Shown piece after piece: positions 58,782 to 64,000 of a stretch of DNA of 64,000 nt. The first letter of the stretch is position 1; each line of letters begins with the position of its first letter. Location of the stretch: positions 62,001 to 126,000 of the forward strand of contig JAEERW010000006.1 of assembly GCA_016286055.1 (NCBI GenBank), in the 5' to 3' direction. This DNA is from Bacteroidales bacterium. Its GTDB lineage: Bacteria > Bacteroidota > Bacteroidia > Bacteroidales > UBA3824. Position numbers and translations under genes: made by a program. The notes below the pieces were generated by a model that was given only the letters and a program-made list of their open reading frames with translations, was not told the DNA's origin and ran no database searches.

Positions 58782-60968
58782 TTAATTGATAAACAGCAAT
58801 TCACGGTATTTGGGAAGAGGCCACATGTCGTTGTCGACTACCTCTTCAAGTTTGTCGATGGGTTTGCGGATGGCAAAGAGCGATTCGGCTATTTTGTAAT
58901 ATGCCATGGCTTTTTCGTATTCGTCGGTGATCTTGTTGGCTACCTTGCGGGCTTCAATCATGGCGTAAACCTTGTCGTGAATGTCGGTTACACGCTCAGA
59001 GATTTTTTCTACAAGTTCGATTTCTACTTTTGCCATTTGCTGATATTTGTTGGGGAAAAGTTCTTTGATTTTGGCAATGTTGTCCAAAAGTTTGGTTTGA
59101 TATGCAAGCGCGGCGGGAATAATGTTGTTGATTGCCATTAAGCCCATTACGCGTGCCTCAATCTGAACTTTCTTAGAGTAGATTTCCCAACGTACCTCGT
59201 TGCGGGCTTCGAGTTCTTTTTCGGTGTAAACGCCCATACGGGTAAACATCTCGATGTTCTGTTTTTCGGTGAAAGCCTTAAACATCTGGGGAACGCAAGT
59301 TTCAACGTCCAAACCACGTTTTTTAGCCTCTTTCTGCCATTCGTCGGAATATCCGTTGCCGTCGAAGCAAATTACATTGATAATCTTCTTGATAATGGGT
59401 TTGAGAGTGTCCATTATGGCAATGTTCATAGATTTTCCGGCAGCCATTTCTTTGTCGACAGCGGCTTTAAATTCGGTAAGTTGGTCGGCAACGGCGGCGT
59501 TGAGGGTGGTCATTGCGTTGGCACAGTTGGCGCTTGAACCTACGGCGCGGAACTCAAATCTGTTGCCGGTGAATGCAAACGGTGATGTACGGTTGCGGTC
59601 GGTGTTGTCGATAAAGATTTCGGGAATCTCAACCAAGCCAACCGATTTGCCCTTTTTGCCGGCGATTTCGATGGGGGTATCCGACGGAACTTCAAGAAGT
59701 TTGTGCAATACGTCGGTCATAGTTTTGCCAAGGAATGCCGAAACAATAGCCGGAGGTGCTTCGTTGGCGCCAAGACGGTGTGCGTTGGTGGCAGATGCGA
59801 TTGAGGCTTTGAGCAATGCGTTGTATTTCTGAACGGCTGCCAAAACGTTTACAAAGAATGTTACAAACTGCAAGTTGCCTTTTGAATCTTTGCCGGGAGC
59901 GAGTAGGAGAGTGCCTGTGTCGGTACCCAACGACCAGTTGTTGTGTTTGCCCGAACCGTTGATACCGTCGAAGGGTTTTTCGTGCATCAACACTACAAAT
60001 CCGTGTTTACGAGCAACGGCGTTCATAGTGTTCATTATCAATTGGTTCTGGTCGTTGCTGAGGTTGGTTTCGCCAAAAATGGGCGCAAGTTCAAACTGGT
60101 TGGGGGCAACCTCGTTGTGACGGGTTTTCAAAGGAATACCGAGTTTGTAACCTGCAATTTCGATGTCACGCATAAAAGCCATCACACGCGAAGGAATTGC
60201 GCCAAAATAGTGGTCGTCTAACTGTTGGTTCTTAGACGAAGCGTGACCCATAAGAGTGCGTCCGGTGAGCATAAGGTCGGGACGTGCGGCGTAAAGGTCT
60301 TCGTCTACAAGAAAATACTCCTGTTCCCAACCCAAGTAAGAGTATACCTTTTTAACCTTGGGGTCGAACATTTTGCAGATAGGCAGAGCGGCGTCGTTAA
60401 CCGCTTTGAGAGCCTTTTTGAGGGGGGTCTTATAGTCGAGAGCCTCACCTGTGTATGCTATAAATACTGTGGGAATACAGAGGGTGTCGTCCTGAATAAA
60501 AACGGGTGAAGTGGGGTCCCAAGCCGTGTAGCCGCGAGCCTCAAAAGTGGCACGAATACCGCCGCTTGGAAACGACGAAGCGTCAGGCTCTTGCTGAGCA
60601 AGCGATTTGCCGTCGAAAGTTTCAATCATGCCGCCCTTGTTGTCGTAATCCATAAAGGAGTCGTGCTTTTCGGCAGTTCCTTCGGTAAGGGGCTGAAACC
60701 AGTGAGTAATGTGGGTTACACCGTGAGCCAGAGCCCAAGTTTTCATACCGGCAGCCACGTGATCGGCGGTTTCGCGGTCGAGGGGTTTTCCGTTGTCGAT
60801 GCAGTCGATAAGCGCATTGTAAGTCTTGATATCGAGATACTTATGCATTTTTTCGCGGTTGAACACCAACTCGCCGAAATATTCCGACGGACGTGCGTCG
60901 GGAGTGTCCACTGCAACGGCTTTCTTTTTGAAAGCGTCCTGTACTACGTCAAATCTAAGTTTGCTCAT
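58782..60968 (-). CDS. glnN: Glutamine synthetase type III
   Basis: 728 aa; FDGINGSGKHNNWSLGT, RNRTSPFAFTGNRFEFRAVGSS. Confidence 0.95.
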   Translation of the reverse strand: MSKLRFDVVQDAFKKKAVAVDTPDARPSEYFGELVFNREKMHKYLDIKTYNALIDCIDNGKPLDRETADHVAAGMKTWALAHGVTHITHWFQPLTEGTAEKHDSFMDYDNKGGMIETFDGKSLAQQEPDASSFPSGGIRATFEARGYTAWDPTSPVFIQDDTLCIPTVFIAYTGEALDYKTPLKKALKAVNDAALPICKMFDPKVKKVYSYLGWEQEYFLVDEDLYAARPDLMLTGRTLMGHASSKNQQLDDHYFGAIPSRVMAFMRDIEIAGYKLGIPLKTRHNEVAPNQFELAPIFGETNLSNDQNQLIMNTMNAVARKHGFVVLMHEKPFDGINGSGKHNNWSLGTDTGTLLLAPGKDSKGNLQFVTFFVNVLAAVQKYNALLKASIASATNAHRLGANEAPPAIVSAFLGKTMTDVLHKLLEVPSDTPIEIAGKKGKSVGLVEIPEIFIDNTDRNRTSPFAFTGNRFEFRAVGSSANCANAMTTLNAAVADQLTEFKAAVDKEMAAGKSMNIAIMDTLKPIIKKIINVICFDGNGYSDEWQKEAKKRGLDVETCVPQMFKAFTEKQNIEMFTRMGVYTEKELEARNEVRWEIYSKKVQIEARVMGLMAINNIIPAALAYQTKLLDNIAKIKELFPNKYQQMAKVEIELVEKISERVTDIHDKVYAMIEARKVANKITDEYEKAMAYYKIAESLFAIRKPIDKLEEVVDNDMWPLPKYRELLFIN

Positions 60969-61015
60969 AATGTAATTATTTTATGTGTTGTTTATATTCG
61001 TTATTTTTAACAATG

Positions 61016-61141
61016 CAAAGGTATTGTAGGGGTGTTTTATATGCAATACCGATTGTTCGTAATGGAAAGAAAAAAAATGTACGAGATTTTGTTATGTGAG
61101 GTACGAGTTTTTGTTAGAGGGGATAAGGGAAATACGGAAGG
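61016..61141 (-). promoter_or_regulatory. glnN upstream region with conserved nitrogen-gene promoter elements
   Basis: TACCTTTG (61016-61023), CCATTACGAACAATCGGTATTGCAT (61041-61065), CCGTATTTCCCTTA (near 61124-61140). Confidence 0.75.
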
Positions 61142-61182
61142 GGGAGGGGGTATATTGATTTTTTTGATATATTTGCAATATC

Positions 61183-61211
61183 GTAGAGACGTCATTTTAT
61201 GGCGTCTGTAC
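61183..61211. repeat. REP palindrome (variant)
   Basis: gtagagacgtcattttatggcgtctgtac. Confidence 0.8.
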
Positions 61212-61232
61212 AAATGCGTAATGGTACACCGC

Positions 61233-61261
61233 GTAGAGACGCCATATTATGACGTCTCTAC
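61233..61261. repeat. REP palindrome
   Basis: gtagagacgccatattatgacgtctctac. Confidence 0.9.
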
Positions 61262-61302
61262 AACAACCAATCGAACCAACAACCAAACGAAAACGAATAA
61301 AT

Positions 61303-61959
61303 ATGACCGACGATAAATTCAAAAATAAATACCGTATACAATCTGCACGTGCAGCGTGGCACGATTACAGTGGCGGAACGTATTTCGTGACAATATGCAC
61401 CAAAAATCGTGAACATTATTTCGGTGAAATTGTTTATGACCAAAAACAAGAGGCAAAAATGGATTTTTCGGAAATGGGTGATTTTACAGAAAAATGTATT
61501 GCCAAAATGGAAACGTTGCATAATGATATTGATGTTCCCCTGTGGGTTGTAATGCCAAATCATATTCATTTGTTGGTGATTGTAAAACGTGATGTTGAAT
61601 TGGGGCAAAATGGACAAAACGCCAAATCCGGTCAATACGCCCAATCCGTAGAGACGCCATATTATGACGTCTCTACAACAAATGACGTTTCCACCAATGA
61701 CGACCCCACCAATGCAAAAAAAATCCAAATGAAAAATATTGCAAATCAATGTGGTAGGTTGTCGCATATTATATCACGATTTAAAACTGCCGTAACAAAA
61801 TATGCCCGTGAAAAAGGAATTTATTTTCAATGGCAATCACGTTTTCACGACCATATTGTCCGTGATTGGGACGAATTGAATCGTATTTCTGATTATATCG
61901 AACATAACCCTGATCGATGGGCGCAAGATATTTTTAATACAACCATTGATTCGCCATAA
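61303..61959 (+). mobile_element. REP-associated tyrosine transposase (RAYT, IS200/Y1-like)
   Basis: GGTYFVTICTKNREHYFGEI; WVVMPNHIHLLVIV (HUH motif); C-terminal YIEHNPDRW; flanked by REP palindromes. Confidence 0.92.
61648..61676. repeat. REP palindrome inside the RAYT coding sequence
   Basis: gtagagacgccatattatgacgtctctac, read in frame as VETPYYDVST. Confidence 0.92.
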
Positions 61960-61961
61960 TC

Positions 61962-61990
61962 GTAGAGACGTCATATTATGGCGTCTCTAC
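61962..61990. repeat. REP palindrome, opposite orientation
   Basis: gtagagacgtcatattatggcgtctctac = exact reverse complement of the 52941 copy. Confidence 0.9.
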
Positions 61991-62017
61991 AATAATATGG
62001 TATTTGCAAACATCCTA

Positions 62018-63685
62018 TCAATACGCATTTTCGTGTACCCCTTTTACTGCCCTGCCGCTGGGGTCGTTGAGGTTTTTGAATGAGGGGTCCCATGCCAAGG
62101 CTTCGGCGGTAGAACATGCCACACTCGGTACGCTCGGTACGCTCATTGCCGCAGAATCGCTTGGGAAAAGTTCTGAGAAAATTGAACGGTAATAATATTC
62201 CTCCTTGTTCATGGGAGTGTTGATGGGGAAACGTTCGGCTGCGTGAGCCATCTGTTCGTCGGTAACTGCCTTTGAAGTCATATCTTTGAGACTATCGATC
62301 CAACTGTAACCCACGCCGTCGGAAAACTGTTCTTTCTGTCGCCAAGCAATGCTTTCGGGCAACATATCCGAAAATGCAAGACGTACCACGCGTTTTTCTA
62401 TCTCCTTGCCGGGACACATTTTGGCTTCGGGATTCAGGCGCATTGCCACGTCTAAAAATTCTTTGTCTAAAAACGGAACGCGCCCCTCGACACCCCATGC
62501 CGCAAGCGACTTGTTTGCCCTCAGACAGTCGTAGAGGTAAAGTTTGCCGAGTTTGCGCACCGTCTCGTCATGAAAACTCTTTGCATCGGGTGCTTTGTGA
62601 AAATAGAGGTAACCGCCAAAAATTTCGTCGGCACCCTCGCCGCTGAGCACCATCTTGATGCCCATAGATTTTATTACCCTTGCCAAAAGATACATTGGTG
62701 TACTTGCGCGGACAGTGGTAACGTCGTATGTTTCAATGTGATAGATTACGTCGCGAATAGCATCCAAACCTTCCTGCACGGTGTAGTTAACCTCGTGGTG
62801 CACAGTGCCGAGATGATCTGCCATAACGCGAGCCTTAGCCAAGTCGGGCGAACCTTTGATGCCCACTGCAAACGAGTGCAGACGCGGCCACCAAGCATGT
62901 TCCTGATCGTCGGTTTCAACGCGTTTGGCTGAATACTTGTTGGCAACGGCCGAAATTACCGAACTGTCTAATCCGCCCGAAAGCAACACTCCGTAAGGCA
63001 CATCGCTCATAAGTTGACGTTTAACAGCGGCTTTGAGAGCATCGCCAAGTTCTGTTACGTCGGCTTTGTTGTTTTTTACTGCCTCGTAGTTGAACCAATC
63101 GCGGTGCCACCAACGGCGCATTTTGCCCTCCTTGCTGTAATAATAGTATCCGGGGAGGAAAGGTTCGTATTTTTCGCAAAAACCCTCCAAAGCCTTCAAC
63201 TCGCTTGCTACATAGACAGTTCCGTCGTAATCGTAGCCTATATAAAGAGGAATAATTCCGATATGGTCGCGAGCGATAAGGAAAGTGTCGTTTTCCTCGT
63301 CGTAAAGGCAGAAAGCAAAAATACCGTTGAGGTCTTCGATAAAATTGATACCCTTTTCTCTGTAAAGGGCAAGAATCACCTCGCAGTCAGATCCGGTTTG
63401 AAACTCGTATTTGCCTTTGAGACGTTCGCGTATCTGTTGATGGTTGTAAATTTCGCCGTTGACAGCCAGTGCCACCTTTTTGTCTTTGGTGTAAAGCGGC
63501 TGACCGCCCGAAAGCGGGTCCACGATAGCGAGCCTTTCGTGAGCCAGCACACAACGTTTGCTACTATATACTCCGCTCCAATCCGGACCGCGGTGTCTAA
63601 TTTTCGACGACATCAGCAACGCCTTTTCGCGCATCTTTGCCGACATTCCGTCGCATATATTCAGTATTGCTACAAATCCGCACAT
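62018..63685 (-). CDS. asnB: Asparagine synthase (glutamine-hydrolysing)
   Basis: MCGFVAILN; IRHRGPDWSG; GVLLSGGLDSSVISA. Confidence 0.95.
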   Translation of the reverse strand: MCGFVAILNICDGMSAKMREKALLMSSKIRHRGPDWSGVYSSKRCVLAHERLAIVDPLSGGQPLYTKDKKVALAVNGEIYNHQQIRERLKGKYEFQTGSDCEVILALYREKGINFIEDLNGIFAFCLYDEENDTFLIARDHIGIIPLYIGYDYDGTVYVASELKALEGFCEKYEPFLPGYYYYSKEGKMRRWWHRDWFNYEAVKNNKADVTELGDALKAAVKRQLMSDVPYGVLLSGGLDSSVISAVANKYSAKRVETDDQEHAWWPRLHSFAVGIKGSPDLAKARVMADHLGTVHHEVNYTVQEGLDAIRDVIYHIETYDVTTVRASTPMYLLARVIKSMGIKMVLSGEGADEIFGGYLYFHKAPDAKSFHDETVRKLGKLYLYDCLRANKSLAAWGVEGRVPFLDKEFLDVAMRLNPEAKMCPGKEIEKRVVRLAFSDMLPESIAWRQKEQFSDGVGYSWIDSLKDMTSKAVTDEQMAHAAERFPINTPMNKEEYYYRSIFSELFPSDSAAMSVPSVPSVACSTAEALAWDPSFKNLNDPSGRAVKGVHENAY

Positions 63686-63714
63686 AATAATAATGTTTAG
63701 TTATTTTTATACCG

Positions 63715-63840
63715 CAAAGTTATGGCTGAGCCACATTGTATGCAATACCGATTGTTCTTAATCGGATGAAAGTTTTTTTACGAGATACCTTTACGAAGTG
63801 TAAGAGAAATTGGTATGGCAAGTAAGGGAAATACGGATGG
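63715..63840 (-). promoter_or_regulatory. asnB upstream region with conserved nitrogen-gene promoter elements
   Basis: TAACTTTG (63715-63722), ATTAAGAACAATCGGTATTGCAT (63740-63762), CCATCCGTATTTCCCTTA (63823-63840), plus degenerate copy 63801-63818. Confidence 0.75.
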
Positions 63841-63930
63841 TGGAGGAAAAAAATTAAAAAAAAATCCATATTCTTGTTGCGTATATCAAAATTATTTTTA
63901 TCTTTACACAAAAATTAATAACTAAACATT

Positions 63931-64000
63931 ATGGAAAATATATTTGATAAAGAAACAATTTTAGTAAATCAAAAATTTACTATTGTCAACAACGAGTATC
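63931..64000 (+). CDS. Start of a CDS truncated by the window edge
   Basis: ATG at 63931: MENIFDKETILVNQKFTIVNNEY... Confidence 0.4.
   Translation, partial: MENIFDKETILVNQKFTIVNNEY

Noticed and set aside
61032-61316. 94-aa ORF upstream of the RAYT
   Set aside because: Spans the glnN promoter region and two REP palindromes; the VETPYYDVSTT peptide is REP translation.

Overview
Bacteroidales-like chromosomal segment (AT-rich, TAnnTTTG-type -7 boxes). It is dense in housekeeping metabolism: alkaline phosphatase, aminopeptidase, eno, pyrG, purF, carA/carB, dapL/dapF, gltB/gltD, type III glutamine synthetase, asnB. Several accessory islands interrupt this: an OLD-like ATPase/TOPRIM gene; a dynamin-like GTPase + HerA-type ATPase + HNH-like toxin + immunity cluster; an AAA-ATPase/PD-(D/E)XK gene; a Dam/REase/DpnA-like restriction-modification operon; a toxin-antitoxin island between gltB and glnN; and a REP-associated tyrosine transposase (RAYT) with its palindromes. 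Main non-obvious signals: (1) several unrelated short direct-repeat arrays, all with a fixed 32-34 bp period; (2) the dynamin/HerA/toxin cassette; (3) a conserved promoter architecture shared by gltB, glnN and asnB, and a different one shared by purF and carA; (4) a RAYT that carries one of its own REP palindromes in frame; (5) several decayed genes (mini-PIN/vapC, tcdA fragment, DUF2442 tail). Product calls come from motif reading of the supplied translations; no database search was run.
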